A DNA stretch of 25,177 nt from contig JAFXPL010000050.1 of NCBI GenBank assembly GCA_017527945.1, forward strand, positions 1 to 25,177. The letters are read 5' to 3'. Position 1 is the first letter of the stretch; each line of letters starts with the position of its first letter. A program made the position numbers and the translations under genes. This stretch comes from Bacteroidales bacterium. GTDB lineage: Bacteria > Bacteroidota > Bacteroidia > Bacteroidales > WCHB1-69. The notes under the pieces were generated by a model. The model saw nothing but the letters and a program-made list of their open reading frames with translations. It did no database searches and was not told the origin of the DNA. Of the stretch, positions 1-7,553 are shown piece by piece.

Positions 1-489
1 CTCAAAGGAGGTCTCGCTGCTTTGGACCGGCATCACATCCGTCAGCAGGTCTTCCACCAACTGGCCACCGCGCTGCAGCAACGTCTTCTGTTCCACGGAG
101 TTCTCCTCCTGCTGCGGAACCTGTATGATAACCCTCGACAATTCTTTCATTTTTGCATACGCTTCCACAATCGCGATCGTGGTCTCCACCGCCTGCGGAC
201 TTTTCAGAATGGTCGCCAGCATGTAGAGGCCTTTCTCGGTGAAGGCTTTGGGTTTTGACGGCGAATAACGGATGTTCCCGAGGTTATCAAAAATTTTGAC
301 AACCTCATCCCTTTCGGACTGGACAAGCTCGATGACATATCCTTCGGGGAACTTTTCGGGGTTGTTCTTTATCGCCTGGTTGACCTCGCGCGTCTCCACG
401 CCATAAAGTTCTGCCACATGATTTGCCAATATCACCTGCTGGTCTCTGAGGGTGATAATCTTGTTTTCAACTTCTATAATGTTCGTCAT
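1..489 (-). CDS. ORF6N-domain protein, copy A (C-terminus cut by window edge)
   Basis: The minus-strand frame opens with ATG at 489-487 and stays open to base 1, giving the first 163 residues. It begins MTNIIEVENKIITLRDQQVI and contains NNPEKFPEGY and KAFTEKGLYMLATILKS, which are typical of the ORF6N domain (roughly residues 5-95), a presumed DNA-binding module of phage antirepressor-like proteins that is also common in Bacteroidota chromosomes. Compared with copy B downstream (566-1171), residues 1-21 and about 81-163 are nearly identical, while about 22-80 differ strongly without any length change. It lies downstream of copy B on the same strand and has its own -7 box at 530-538. The missing C-terminus probably resembles the charged coiled tail of copy B. 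The biological role is unknown; the family assignment is fairly sure. Confidence 0.82.
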   Translation of the reverse strand, partial: MTNIIEVENKIITLRDQQVILANHVAELYGVETREVNQAIKNNPEKFPEGYVIELVQSERDEVVKIFDNLGNIRYSPSKPKAFTEKGLYMLATILKSPQAVETTIAIVEAYAKMKELSRVIIQVPQQEENSVEQKTLLQRGGQLVEDLLTDVMPVQSSETSFE

Positions 490-529
490 AACACTTTGTT
501 TTGTTGATTGATAAATGATATTACCGTCT

Positions 530-538
530 GCAAATATA
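530..538 (-). promoter_or_regulatory. -7 box TATATTTGC for ORF6N copy A
   Basis: On the minus strand this reads TATATTTGC, a perfect match to the Bacteroidota TAnnTTTG box. It lies about 40 bp upstream of the copy A ATG. No TTG-type -33 element is seen at the expected distance, because the duplicated segment ends just upstream; the promoter may therefore be weaker than that of copy B. Confidence 0.5.
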
Positions 539-565
539 CAACGGGGAAAGGCGTTTACTCGCTTT

Positions 566-1171
566 TCATTGGTTAACCTCCTGTTTCTGTTCCAATTCCT
601 CCACCCGCTCCTTCAAGGCGCGGATTTCTTCGTCGTTCTCCCGTTTCACCGAATGTTTGAACTTGAACATCGCCAAGTTCAGCTCAAAGGAGGTCTCGCT
701 GCTCTGGACCGGCATCACATCCGTCAGCAGGTCTTCCACCAACTGGCCACCGCGCTGCAGCAACGTCTTCTGCTCCACGGAGTTCTCCTCCTGCTGCGGA
801 ACCTGTATGATAACACTCGACAGCTCCTTCATTTTTGCATACGCTTCCACAATCGCGATCGTGGTCTCCACCGCCTGCGGACTTTTCAGAATGGTCGCCA
901 ACATGTAGAGGCCTTTTTCGGTGAAGGCCTTGGGAGGCGCTGTTGAATGTTTCTGTCTGTTGAACCGGTCAAAAATTTTGACCAGTTCTGATTTCTCCAC
1001 TTCGATCAATTCGAAAATGTAACCTTCGGGAAACTTCTCGGGATTGTTTCTTACCGCTTGGTTGATTTCTTTTGTCCGCACACCGTACAGTTCCGCCACG
1101 TCGGAGTCCAATATCACCTGCTGGTCTCTGAGGGTGATGATCTTGTTTTCAACTTCTATAATGTTCGTCAT
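566..1171 (-). CDS. ORF6N-domain protein, copy B
   Basis: This gene encodes 201 residues. The ATG at 1171 is preferred over a longer reading from 1243, because the extra 24 codons cover the promoter box and leader and because copy A begins at the equivalent ATG. The ORF6N domain spans roughly residues 5-95 (NNPEKFPEGY, KAFTEKGLYMLATILKS). It is followed by a Gln/Glu-rich linker with QQEENSVEQK and a charged, probably coiled-coil C-terminus ending EELEQKQEVNQ. ORF6N domains are known from phage and mobile-element regulators and are inferred to bind DNA; no target can be named here. Two copies in tandem, differing mainly in the core of the domain, suggest divergence of binding specificity. No phage structural genes are seen nearby. 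Confidence 0.85.
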   Translation of the reverse strand: MTNIIEVENKIITLRDQQVILDSDVAELYGVRTKEINQAVRNNPEKFPEGYIFELIEVEKSELVKIFDRFNRQKHSTAPPKAFTEKGLYMLATILKSPQAVETTIAIVEAYAKMKELSSVIIQVPQQEENSVEQKTLLQRGGQLVEDLLTDVMPVQSSETSFELNLAMFKFKHSVKRENDEEIRALKERVEELEQKQEVNQ

Positions 1172-1211
1172 AACACTTTGTTTTGTTGATTGATAAATGA
1201 TATTTCCGCCT

Positions 1212-1243
1212 GCAAATATACAACGAAACCAAGCCTTTGTCAA
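1212..1243 (-). promoter_or_regulatory. Promoter of ORF6N copy B (-33 TTG, 20 bp, TATATTTGC)
   Basis: The -7 box TATATTTGC lies at 1220-1212 on the minus strand. A TTGACA-like -33 element begins at 1243 with a 20-bp spacer. The arrangement matches the Bacteroidota sigma-ABfr consensus and puts transcription start about 35 bp before the ATG at 1171. The following gap up to 1439 shows no gene. Confidence 0.6.
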
Positions 1244-1439
1244 GGGTTTTGTGAAATTTTTTCACCCCTGACATTCAATAAGTTGAAAAATAATTTTAAC
1301 TATTCAGACTTGATTAGTTAATTTCTCGGGTCAGATTTCGCAGGATTTCGGGGAGAGATGGCGCGAAAACATCTCCGCGGATTGCACGGATCACGGGGAA
1401 ATTATTCCGTGAGATACATGCTATTTGCGAAGACAACTT

Positions 1440-1910
1440 TCAATGATGGTACGGCTCCCCCTTCAGGATCGTGCACGCCCGATAGAGTTGCTCGGCGAAG
1501 ATCAGGCGCACCATGATGTGCGGGAAGGTGAGCTTCGAAAGGGCCAACTGCGCGTTTTGGCGGGCATAGACGGCCTCGGAGAAACCATACGCGCCGCCAA
1601 TCACGAAGGTGAGCGTCTTCAATCCAGAATTGGCACGCTGCTGGATAAACTCCGCAAACTGCACGGAGGTCTTCTCCTTGCCGCGCTCGTCCCACAGCAC
1701 TACATATTCGTCCGACTCTATCTTCTTGAGTATCAGTTCACCCTCGCGCTTCTTCTGCTCCTCCACCGGCATCGACTTGGCATTTTTCAAATATGGAATC
1801 GCCACGGTTTCATACGGGATGTAGGTCGCAATCTTGGCCGTGTATTGCCGGATGGCCTCGTCAAAGACATCACCATCGGGCTTGCCAATCCATATCAGTT
1901 TGATTTTCAT
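1440..1910 (-). CDS. rlmH: 23S rRNA (pseudouridine-1915-N3)-methyltransferase RlmH
   Basis: The 156-residue product is a full-length SPOUT-class methyltransferase that uses S-adenosylmethionine to methylate N3 of pseudouridine 1915 in helix 69 of 23S rRNA, acting on assembled ribosomes as a homodimer. The N-terminus MKIKLIWIGKP, the SAM-site glycine motif FVIGGAYGFS (about residues 103-112) and the conserved tail from KLTFPH through RLIFAEQLYRA to KGEPYHH are all present and intact. The ATG at 1910 matches the family N-terminus. The leader between the -7 box (1970-1977) and the start is filled by a 14-bp triple repeat ending one base from the ATG. The gene stands between sufD and the ORF6N pair and appears to be transcribed on its own. 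Confidence 0.95.
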   Translation of the reverse strand: MKIKLIWIGKPDGDVFDEAIRQYTAKIATYIPYETVAIPYLKNAKSMPVEEQKKREGELILKKIESDEYVVLWDERGKEKTSVQFAEFIQQRANSGLKTLTFVIGGAYGFSEAVYARQNAQLALSKLTFPHIMVRLIFAEQLYRACTILKGEPYHH

Positions 1911-1911
1911 A

Positions 1912-1953
1912 GTGATCAGTGAATGGTGATCAGTGAATGGTGATCAGTGAATG
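1912..1953. repeat. Three perfect 14-bp tandem copies (two heptamers each) in the rlmH leader
   Basis: The unit gtgatcagtgaatg occurs at 1912-1925, 1926-1939 and 1940-1953 without mismatch. Each unit is a pair of related heptamers (gtgatca + gtgaatg) and contains the palindrome tgatca. The array ends one base upstream of the rlmH ATG, on the opposite reading strand. Confidence 0.9.
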
Positions 1954-1969
1954 GCGATTACTGGCCGCT

Positions 1970-1977
1970 CAAAAGTA
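1970..1977 (-). promoter_or_regulatory. Probable rlmH -7 box TACTTTTG
   Basis: The minus-strand sequence TACTTTTGAGCGG resembles the sufC and alaS promoters (TACTTTTGCGCC). It lies about 60 bp upstream of the rlmH ATG. No clear -33 element was found. Confidence 0.45.
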
Positions 1978-1980
1978 ATA

Positions 1981-2037
1981 GTTTAAGTTATAGTTATAGT
2001 TATTGTCATTGTCAGAGCTAACAGCCAACAGCCAAAA
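1981..2037. repeat. 7-bp-period simple repeats after the sufD stop codon
   Basis: Read on the minus strand directly from the sufD stop at 2040, the sequence falls into approximate heptamers (TGATTTT, GGCTGTT, GGCTGTT, AGCTCTG). It then runs into a TATAACT-like stretch. The GTTGGC/GTTAGC content is shared with the repeat after fucI at 20029. Confidence 0.6.
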
Positions 2038-3411
2038 TCACTCCTCCAACGTTATCGGGAACAATATGTTGTTGTTCAGCATGCATTGGGCGCAAACGTT
2101 GAGTTCACCCTGGAGGCGGTGCTGCACCATGTTGCCGAGACGGTCGCGCAACGCTTCGATGGCCACGTTCTGCACAATTTCGTTGGCGAAGGCGAACATG
2201 AGCAGACGGTTGGCCGCCGCTTCGCCGATGCCGCGGGTGCGCAGATAGTACAACGCCTCTTCGTCCAACTGACCTACCGTCGCGCCGTGACTGCACTGCA
2301 CATCGTCGGCGTAGATCTCGAGGAACGGTTTCGTGGTGACGTGCGCCTTGTCGGTCAGCAGCAGGTTCTTGTTGGTCTGGAAGGCTGCCGTGCGCTGCGA
2401 ATCTTGTGCCACGAGGATGTGCCCGTGGAAATTCGCGGAAGCCTCATCGTCCATGATGCCCTTGTAGAGTTGGTAGCTCTTGCAATCGGGCGCGGCATGG
2501 TTGACGAAGATATGGTTGTCGCAAACCTGCTCTTTGTCAACAAGATACAGACCATACAGCTTAGCTTCCGCCATCGGCTCGTTGAGGTTGACGTGGAAGG
2601 TGTTGCAGATGTAGCCCGCGTTGAACGTAATGGCCGTGGAGGTGAAGGTTGAATAGCTCTGCTGATGTACGAAGACATGGTTCAACAGCATGGAAGCGGC
2701 ATCTTTGTTCTCGGTTTTGTAGTAATGCAGATGCGCATTCTCTCCCAAATAGATTTCCGAAACGATATTGGAGAAGGAAGATTCCTTTTGGATAGAGTCA
2801 TCGCACTGGATAACAGAAAGTTCCGCATTTTTACCCAATATGATGAGATGGCGGTTGTTCACCAATAGCGGGTCTTCCGTGTTCATCAGCGAGACAATTT
2901 GCATTGGCTTCTCAACTTTCACATTATCAGGGATATAGATGAAAGCACCGTCATTGAAAAGGGCTTCGTTGAGGGCCACCAAACCGTTTTCTTTCTCCAA
3001 GTTGGAATGTGCCAACAGCGGCAGCACCAAGTCGGGGTACTGACGGATGGCCGCGAACAGACTACCCGTTATCACGCCTTGTTCGTCAATGTTAACTTCT
3101 TGCTTTTCAGAAATATACCAACCATTGCTGATCGGAAGCACCGTGGGGTGCAAATCCTGCACACGGCATTGGAAATATTCCGCCAACGGACGGTATGGAT
3201 CCGGCTGCAGCTTCTGGATGTAGTCGGTTTTCGCTCTTTTGTTCAGCACCGACTGCTGCCAGCCCTGTAAACGCTTGTCGGGCAATTCTTTTTGCAGGAA
3301 AAGGTCCATCGCTTTTTGACGGAGGTCGCGGATAGCCGCCTGTCCGCCGTCAGGATATTGCGCATGGTTTTCGTTGAAAAGCCCCTGGATGAATTGTGTG
3401 AACGCTCTCAT
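2038..3411 (-). CDS. sufD: Fe-S cluster assembly scaffold subunit SufD
   Basis: The 457-residue protein belongs to the SufB/SufD family. With SufB and the ATPase SufC it forms the SUF scaffold on which Fe-S clusters are built in the cytosol. The N-terminal helical part (about 1-130) is followed by the long right-handed beta-helix core and the conserved C-terminal segment with DDVQCSHGATVGQLDEEALY, RTRGIG and a final helical part. The Cys-Ser-His-Gly-Ala motif is the family hallmark. The start at 3411 overlaps the sufC stop by four bases (ATGA), implying translational coupling. No sufB lies next to this pair, which is unusual because sufB, sufC and sufD are commonly adjacent; SufB must be encoded elsewhere if the pathway is complete. 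Confidence 0.95.
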   Translation of the reverse strand: MRAFTQFIQGLFNENHAQYPDGGQAAIRDLRQKAMDLFLQKELPDKRLQGWQQSVLNKRAKTDYIQKLQPDPYRPLAEYFQCRVQDLHPTVLPISNGWYISEKQEVNIDEQGVITGSLFAAIRQYPDLVLPLLAHSNLEKENGLVALNEALFNDGAFIYIPDNVKVEKPMQIVSLMNTEDPLLVNNRHLIILGKNAELSVIQCDDSIQKESSFSNIVSEIYLGENAHLHYYKTENKDAASMLLNHVFVHQQSYSTFTSTAITFNAGYICNTFHVNLNEPMAEAKLYGLYLVDKEQVCDNHIFVNHAAPDCKSYQLYKGIMDDEASANFHGHILVAQDSQRTAAFQTNKNLLLTDKAHVTTKPFLEIYADDVQCSHGATVGQLDEEALYYLRTRGIGEAAANRLLMFAFANEIVQNVAIEALRDRLGNMVQHRLQGELNVCAQCMLNNNILFPITLEE

Positions 3412-4169
3412 AACTTACCCTGTTCGTATTCTTCCTTAATCCAGTCATAACCGCGCTCTTCCAGTTCGAGTGCCAGCTCCTTCGGACCCGATTTCACGAT
3501 TTTGCCATCGAAAAGCACGTGCACCACATCAGGGACGATGTAGTCCAACAGTCGCTGATAGTGGGTGATGACGATGATGGACTTGTCGGCGCCGCGCAGG
3601 TGGTTGATGCCGTTGGCCACGATGCGGAGAGCGTCGATGTCGAGGCCGGAGTCCGTCTCGTCGAGGACCGCCAAGTAGGGGTCGAGAAGCGCCATCTGGA
3701 AAATCTCGTTGCGCTTTTTCTCACCGCCGGAGAAACCTTCGTTCACGGAACGGTTGCTGAGTTTGTCGGTCAGCTCCACCACTTTCTGTTTTTCGGCCAT
3801 CAGTTTGAGGAACTGGGCGCCGTTGAGCGGGTCGAGGCCGCGGTATTTGCGCACTTCGTTGAGGGCGGTGCGCATGAAGTTGGCGATGCTCACGCCCGGG
3901 ATCTCCACAGGGTATTGGAAACCGATGAAGACGCCTTCGCGGGCACGGTCCTCAATGGACAAGTCGAGCAGGTTTTTGCCTTTGAACCAGATGTTTCCCT
4001 GCGTCACCTCGTAACCGCTCTTGCCGGCGATAGCGGAAGCCAACGTGCTTTTCCCGGTGCCATTCGGGCCCATGATGGCGTGCACTTCCCCCGCTTTCAC
4101 CTCCAAATTGACGCCCTTCAATATTTCTCTGTCCTTGATGGACACATGTAAATCTTCAATCTTTAACAT
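3408..4169 (-). CDS. sufC: Fe-S cluster assembly ATPase SufC
   Basis: The product is a 253-residue ABC-type ATPase that drives the SufBCD scaffold. Walker A is GPNGTGKST (about residues 33-41), the signature is FSGGEKKRNE, Walker B runs LAVLDETDSGLD, and the switch histidine is in VITHYQRLL. All are intact, and DETDSGLD with FSGGEKKR is typical of SufC rather than of transporter ATPases. The ATG at 4169 (MLKIEDLHVSI) is chosen over a TTG two codons upstream, since it matches the usual SufC N-terminus. The gene is first in a sufC-sufD unit with a -7 box at 4186-4194 and diverges from alaS. Confidence 0.95.
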   Translation of the reverse strand: MLKIEDLHVSIKDREILKGVNLEVKAGEVHAIMGPNGTGKSTLASAIAGKSGYEVTQGNIWFKGKNLLDLSIEDRAREGVFIGFQYPVEIPGVSIANFMRTALNEVRKYRGLDPLNGAQFLKLMAEKQKVVELTDKLSNRSVNEGFSGGEKKRNEIFQMALLDPYLAVLDETDSGLDIDALRIVANGINHLRGADKSIIVITHYQRLLDYIVPDVVHVLFDGKIVKSGPKELALELEERGYDWIKEEYEQGKL

Positions 4170-4181
4170 ATTCAAAAATTA

Positions 4182-4194
4182 GGGCGCAAAAGTA
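4182..4194 (-). promoter_or_regulatory. sufCD promoter -7 box (TACTTTTGCGCCC)
   Basis: On the minus strand TACTTTTGC fits TAnnTTTG and lies 17 bp before the sufC ATG. The 13 bases are the exact inverted complement of those at the alaS promoter (4279-4291). A -33 element is not evident. Confidence 0.6.
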
Positions 4195-4278
4195 CGCTTT
4201 TTTTTGATGCAGTCGGCATTAATGCGCGTCTGTGACAAACAATTGAAAGTCATTACACATAGCAACGAAAAAAAATAG

Positions 4279-4291
4279 TACTTTTGCGCCC
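4279..4291 (+). promoter_or_regulatory. alaS promoter -7 box (TACTTTTGCGCCC)
   Basis: TACTTTTGC at 4279-4287 fits the Bacteroidota -7 consensus and lies 19 bp before the alaS ATG at 4307. The 13-base string forms a perfect inverted repeat with the sufC promoter at 4182-4194. No clear -33 box is seen. Confidence 0.6.
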
Positions 4292-4306
4292 CAAATCAGA
4301 AAGATT

Positions 4307-6919
4307 ATGACATCAAACGAAATACGCTCCGCTTTTTTGGATTTTTTCAAATCCAAGGGACACCATATTGTGCCTTCTGCGCCGATGGTGGTCAAAAACG
4401 ATCCGACATTGATGTTCACCAATGCCGGCATGAACCAATTCAAGGATATTTTCCTGAGCAACACCCCACGCGAATTTCCGCGCGTGGCCGACTCGCAGAA
4501 GTGCTTGCGCGTTTCGGGCAAGCACAACGATTTGGAAGAGGTTGGCCGCGACACCTACCACCACACCATGTTTGAGATGCTCGGCAACTGGTCGTTCGGC
4601 GACTATTTCAAAAAAGAGGCCATTGCATACGCTTGGGAATTCCTCACCGAGGTGATGAACCTCGACAAGAACCGTCTCTATGCCACTGTTTTCGCCGGCG
4701 ACGAGAAGGACGGCACCGCCTTTGACCAGGAAGCTTACGATTTTTGGAAAGAGCATTTGCCGGAAGACCGCATTCTGAAAGGCAACAAAAAGGACAACTT
4801 CTGGGAGATGGGCGACACCGGTCCGTGCGGTCCCTGCTCAGAAATCCACATCGACCTGCGCGACGATGACGAGCGTGCCCGGGTGCCCGGCGCCGAACTG
4901 GTCAACAAGGACAATCCGCTGGTCATTGAGATCTGGAACCTCGTGTTCATGCAGTTCAACCGCGTGGTTTCCGGCGAGTTGCATCCGTTGGCCGCCAAGC
5001 ATGTCGATACGGGCATGGGGTTCGAGCGACTTTGCATGGCTGTACAGAACAAAAAATCAAACTACGACACCGATGTCTTCCAACCGATTATCCAAAAGAT
5101 AGCACAGAACGCCGGCGTGAAGTACGGAGAGAAACACGATACGGATGTGGCCTTGCGTGTAGTGGCCGACCATCTGCGTGCGGTCACCTTCGCCATCGGC
5201 GATGGGCAGCTGCCTTCCAATACGGGAGCCGGCTATGTCATCCGACGCATCCTGCGCCGCGCCATCCGCTACGGATTCACCTTCCTCAACTTCAAGGAAC
5301 CCTTTATGCATACGCTGGTCGCCGACTTAGTGGCGCAGATGGGGCACCAGTTCCCGGAAATCAAAGCACAGCAGCAACTCATCGAAAACGTCATCCGCGA
5401 GGAGGAGACCTCCTTCCTCAAGACCCTCGACTCCGGTATCCTGAAATTCGAGAACTACGTCAAGAAGATGGCCGACAAGACGGTCATCGACGGTGATTTC
5501 GCCTTCGAACTGTTCGACACTTATGGTTTCCCCATCGACCTCACTTGCCTGATGGCCTCCGAAAAGAACCTGACGGTCGATATGGACGGTTTCGCAGAGG
5601 GATTGCGCCAACAGAAAGCGCGTTCCCGCGCCGCCACTTCCATCTCTGCCGGTGACTGGACGGAACTGCTCCCGCAGGAAAATCCCACCGTTTTTGTCGG
5701 CTACACGAAGACGGAATGCGCCTGCAAAGTGGTAAAATACCGCCAGGTGACCGCGAAGGGCAAGACCTATTACCAGATTGTGCTCGACAGAACTCCATTC
5801 TATGCCGAAGCGGGCGGCCAGGTGGGCGACACTGGTGTGCTGACCGACGGCATCGACACGGTGGAAATCTACAACACCACGAAGGAGAACAATCTAACCA
5901 TCCATCATACCAGCAAATTGCCGGGAAATATGACAGCAGACTTTACGGCGAAGATTGATGTGGCAAAGCGCCAGAGAACAGCCAACAATCATTCGGCCAC
6001 GCACCTCTTGGACCACGCGCTGCGCAAGGTTCTCGGCACGCATGTGGAGCAGAAAGGCTCCATGGTGGCCTCAGACCGCCTGCGCTTCGACTTCTCCCAT
6101 TTCGCCAAGGTTACCGATGATGAGCTCCGTCAAGTGGAAAGAATGGTAAACAGCTTGATTCGCAAGAACTTACCGCTTCAAGAGCATCTTGACGTACCGA
6201 TAGAAGAGGCTCGTGAGCGCGGTGCCATCGCCCTGTTCGGGGAGAAGTACGGCAAGACCGTGCGCGTGATCCAGTTCGGCGACGCTGTGGAGCTTTGCGG
6301 CGGCACGCACACTTCTGCAACGGGCAACATCGGCCTGTTCAAGATCGTGTCTGAAGGCGCGGTGGCCGCTGGCGTGCGCCGCATCGAGGCAGTGACAGGC
6401 GAGGCCGCCGAACAGCTGGTCTATGCCGATCAGGACACCCTGGCGCAGCTGAAGTCCATGCTCAATGCCACCAACTTGACACAATCGGTACAGAAGTTGC
6501 AGGACGACTGCCAGATGCTGCGCAAGAAAATGGAGGACATTGACCGGCAGATGGCCTTGGAGTTCGGCAAGTCTTTGATGGAAAATGCCGAGGAGGTCAA
6601 TGGCGTGCTGTTCATGTCGAAAGTCACGAACTATTCCGCGGACATGCTGCGACAAGTCGCTTTGCAATTGCGCGAGGGCGACAACCACGTAGTGGTGTTG
6701 GGCAGCGTACACGACGGCAAGCCGAACTTGGCGGTTGCCATCAGCACTAACCTGACCGACAGAGCAGATGCTCCAACGCTTGTACGGGCTGCCGGCAAGC
6801 TGATTCAAGGCGGCGGCGGCGGTCATCCGACGCTGGCCATGGCGGGCGGCAAGAACCCCGACGGAGTGGCAGCGGCTGTCAACGAGGCCCTGAAGATAGC
6901 GAAGGAAAAGTTACAATAG
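4307..6919 (+). CDS. alaS: Alanyl-tRNA synthetase
   Basis: The 870-residue protein is a full-length class II synthetase (usual length about 875) that charges tRNA-Ala with alanine in the cytosol. The N-terminal catalytic domain begins with FFKSKGHHIVPSAPM and TNAGMNQFKDIFL and includes GDTGPCGPCSEI. The editing domain carries the zinc-site motifs HSATH (residues 562-566) and CGGTH (664-668), both intact. The C-Ala part ends with a glycine-rich GGGGGHPTLAMAGG motif typical of the DHHA1 domain. The ATG at 4307 fits the family N-terminus. The gene diverges from sufC and is followed by a hairpin terminator at 6933-6964, beyond which ssb runs convergently. Confidence 0.97.
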   Translation: MTSNEIRSAFLDFFKSKGHHIVPSAPMVVKNDPTLMFTNAGMNQFKDIFLSNTPREFPRVADSQKCLRVSGKHNDLEEVGRDTYHHTMFEMLGNWSFGDYFKKEAIAYAWEFLTEVMNLDKNRLYATVFAGDEKDGTAFDQEAYDFWKEHLPEDRILKGNKKDNFWEMGDTGPCGPCSEIHIDLRDDDERARVPGAELVNKDNPLVIEIWNLVFMQFNRVVSGELHPLAAKHVDTGMGFERLCMAVQNKKSNYDTDVFQPIIQKIAQNAGVKYGEKHDTDVALRVVADHLRAVTFAIGDGQLPSNTGAGYVIRRILRRAIRYGFTFLNFKEPFMHTLVADLVAQMGHQFPEIKAQQQLIENVIREEETSFLKTLDSGILKFENYVKKMADKTVIDGDFAFELFDTYGFPIDLTCLMASEKNLTVDMDGFAEGLRQQKARSRAATSISAGDWTELLPQENPTVFVGYTKTECACKVVKYRQVTAKGKTYYQIVLDRTPFYAEAGGQVGDTGVLTDGIDTVEIYNTTKENNLTIHHTSKLPGNMTADFTAKIDVAKRQRTANNHSATHLLDHALRKVLGTHVEQKGSMVASDRLRFDFSHFAKVTDDELRQVERMVNSLIRKNLPLQEHLDVPIEEARERGAIALFGEKYGKTVRVIQFGDAVELCGGTHTSATGNIGLFKIVSEGAVAAGVRRIEAVTGEAAEQLVYADQDTLAQLKSMLNATNLTQSVQKLQDDCQMLRKKMEDIDRQMALEFGKSLMENAEEVNGVLFMSKVTNYSADMLRQVALQLREGDNHVVVLGSVHDGKPNLAVAISTNLTDRADAPTLVRAAGKLIQGGGGGHPTLAMAGGKNPDGVAAAVNEALKIAKEKLQ

Positions 6920-6932
6920 CATGAATAAAGGA

Positions 6933-6964
6933 AGACGGCGGCCGGACGGTCGCCGTCTCCTTTT
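6933..6964 (+). terminator. Rho-independent terminator of alaS
   Basis: The stem agacggcg (6933-6940) pairs perfectly with cgccgtct (6951-6958) and can be extended by one G-T and one C-G pair. A short T-run follows at 6961-6964. It lies 14 bp after the alaS stop. Confidence 0.75.
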
Positions 6965-6972
6965 GAGGAGGA

Positions 6973-7431
6973 TCAGAAGGGAAGATCGTCGGAGAAACTC
7001 TCTTCTGGCATCTTGGATTCCGGCGGCACAGGCTGCGGTTGAGGCGGTGCCACCACGACTGTTTTGTTCGGCACCTGCGTCACCGTAGGGCCTCCACCTT
7101 CCTTCGGGGAGAGGAACAGGAACGTGTTGGCCTCCACTTCCGTGATGTAGTGTTTCACGCCGTTCGCATCGTCCCAGCTCCGGGTGCGCAAGCGACCTTC
7201 CACATAAATTTGCCGGCCTTTTCGGAGATACTTCTCCGCCAATTCCGCCAAGTTGCGCCACATCACGATGTTGTGCCACTCGGTCAGCTCAATACGGTTG
7301 CCGTCCTTGTCCTTGCGGTACTCGGTCGTCGCAAGCGAAAAATTCGCCACCTTGCTGCCGTTCTCAAATGTTCTGATTTCCGGGTCTTTTCCTAAGTGAC
7401 CCACGAGGATTACTTTGTTAATACCTGACAT
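6973..7431 (-). CDS. ssb: Single-stranded DNA-binding protein
   Basis: The 152-residue protein has the SSB OB-fold in residues 1-110: [20 protein letters not shown], the aromatic-rich [14 protein letters not shown], the strand [18 protein letters not shown], and [14 protein letters not shown] flexible Pro/Gln-rich linker then leads to the acidic tip SDDLPF, which in SSBs binds partner replication and repair proteins. It acts as a tetramer in replication, recombination and repair. Length and both ends are normal. The gene is convergent with alaS, has a good promoter at 7455-7485 and lies downstream of gldB, from which it is separated by a terminator. Confidence 0.95.
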   Translation of the reverse strand: MSGINKVILVGHLGKDPEIRTFENGSKVANFSLATTEYRKDKDGNRIELTEWHNIVMWRNLAELAEKYLRKGRQIYVEGRLRTRSWDDANGVKHYITEVEANTFLFLSPKEGGGPTVTQVPNKTVVVAPPQPQPVPPESKMPEESFSDDLPF

Positions 7432-7454
7432 AATATTAAGTTTTTAAGTTCACG

Positions 7455-7485
7455 GCAAAGATACATCTGTTTAATGCATTTTCAA
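7455..7485 (-). promoter_or_regulatory. ssb promoter (-33 TTG, 19 bp, TATCTTTGC)
   Basis: On the minus strand TTG at 7485-7483 is followed by a 19-bp spacer and TATCTTTGC at 7463-7455. Both the box and the spacing match the Bacteroidota vegetative promoter. The start codon follows about 24 bp later. Confidence 0.65.
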
Positions 7486-7496
7486 CATTGCTTCTT

Positions 7497-7532
7497 AAAA
7501 ACTTATCAAGTGTTAATTGTTGATAAAGTTTT
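7497..7532 (-). terminator. Terminator of the gldB-like gene
   Basis: On the minus strand AAAACTT(T)ATCAA at 7532-7520 pairs with TTGATAAGTTTT at 7509-7498: a 12-bp stem with one bulged base and a 10-base loop, followed by a T-run. It lies about 20 bp after the stop codon at 7554 and just before the ssb promoter. Confidence 0.7.
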
Positions 7533-7553
7533 ATTTTCCTAAAAATCAAATGC

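Larger units (their letters stand above)
1..1225. repeat. Tandem gene duplication, units 1-543 and 683-1225 (offset 682 bp)
   Basis: Bases 1-543 and 683-1225 align without a gap. The unit covers the ORF6N coding sequence from its start, the leader and the -7 promoter box. Identity ends abruptly just upstream of the -7 box, at 543 and 1225 (both end in tacaacg, then ggg versus aaa). Within the unit, about 1-245 and about 425-543 are nearly identical to their partners, whereas about 246-424 (the middle of the ORF6N domain) is clearly diverged. The left boundary lies outside the window. Confidence 0.85.

Noticed and set aside
1..1225. Prophage or mobile element suggested by ORF6N domains
   Set aside because: No integrase, phage structural gene, attachment site or transposase accompanies the pair, and ORF6N genes are also common as lone chromosomal genes in Bacteroidota.
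1172..1243. Longer ORF6N copy B starting at 1243
   Set aside because: The extension would translate the TATATTTGC promoter box and leader; copy A shows the equivalent ATG as the natural start.
1392..1411. Small hairpin cacgg/ccgtg downstream of rlmH
   Set aside because: The stem is only 5 bp, with a 10-base loop and no T-run, so it is too weak to call a terminator.
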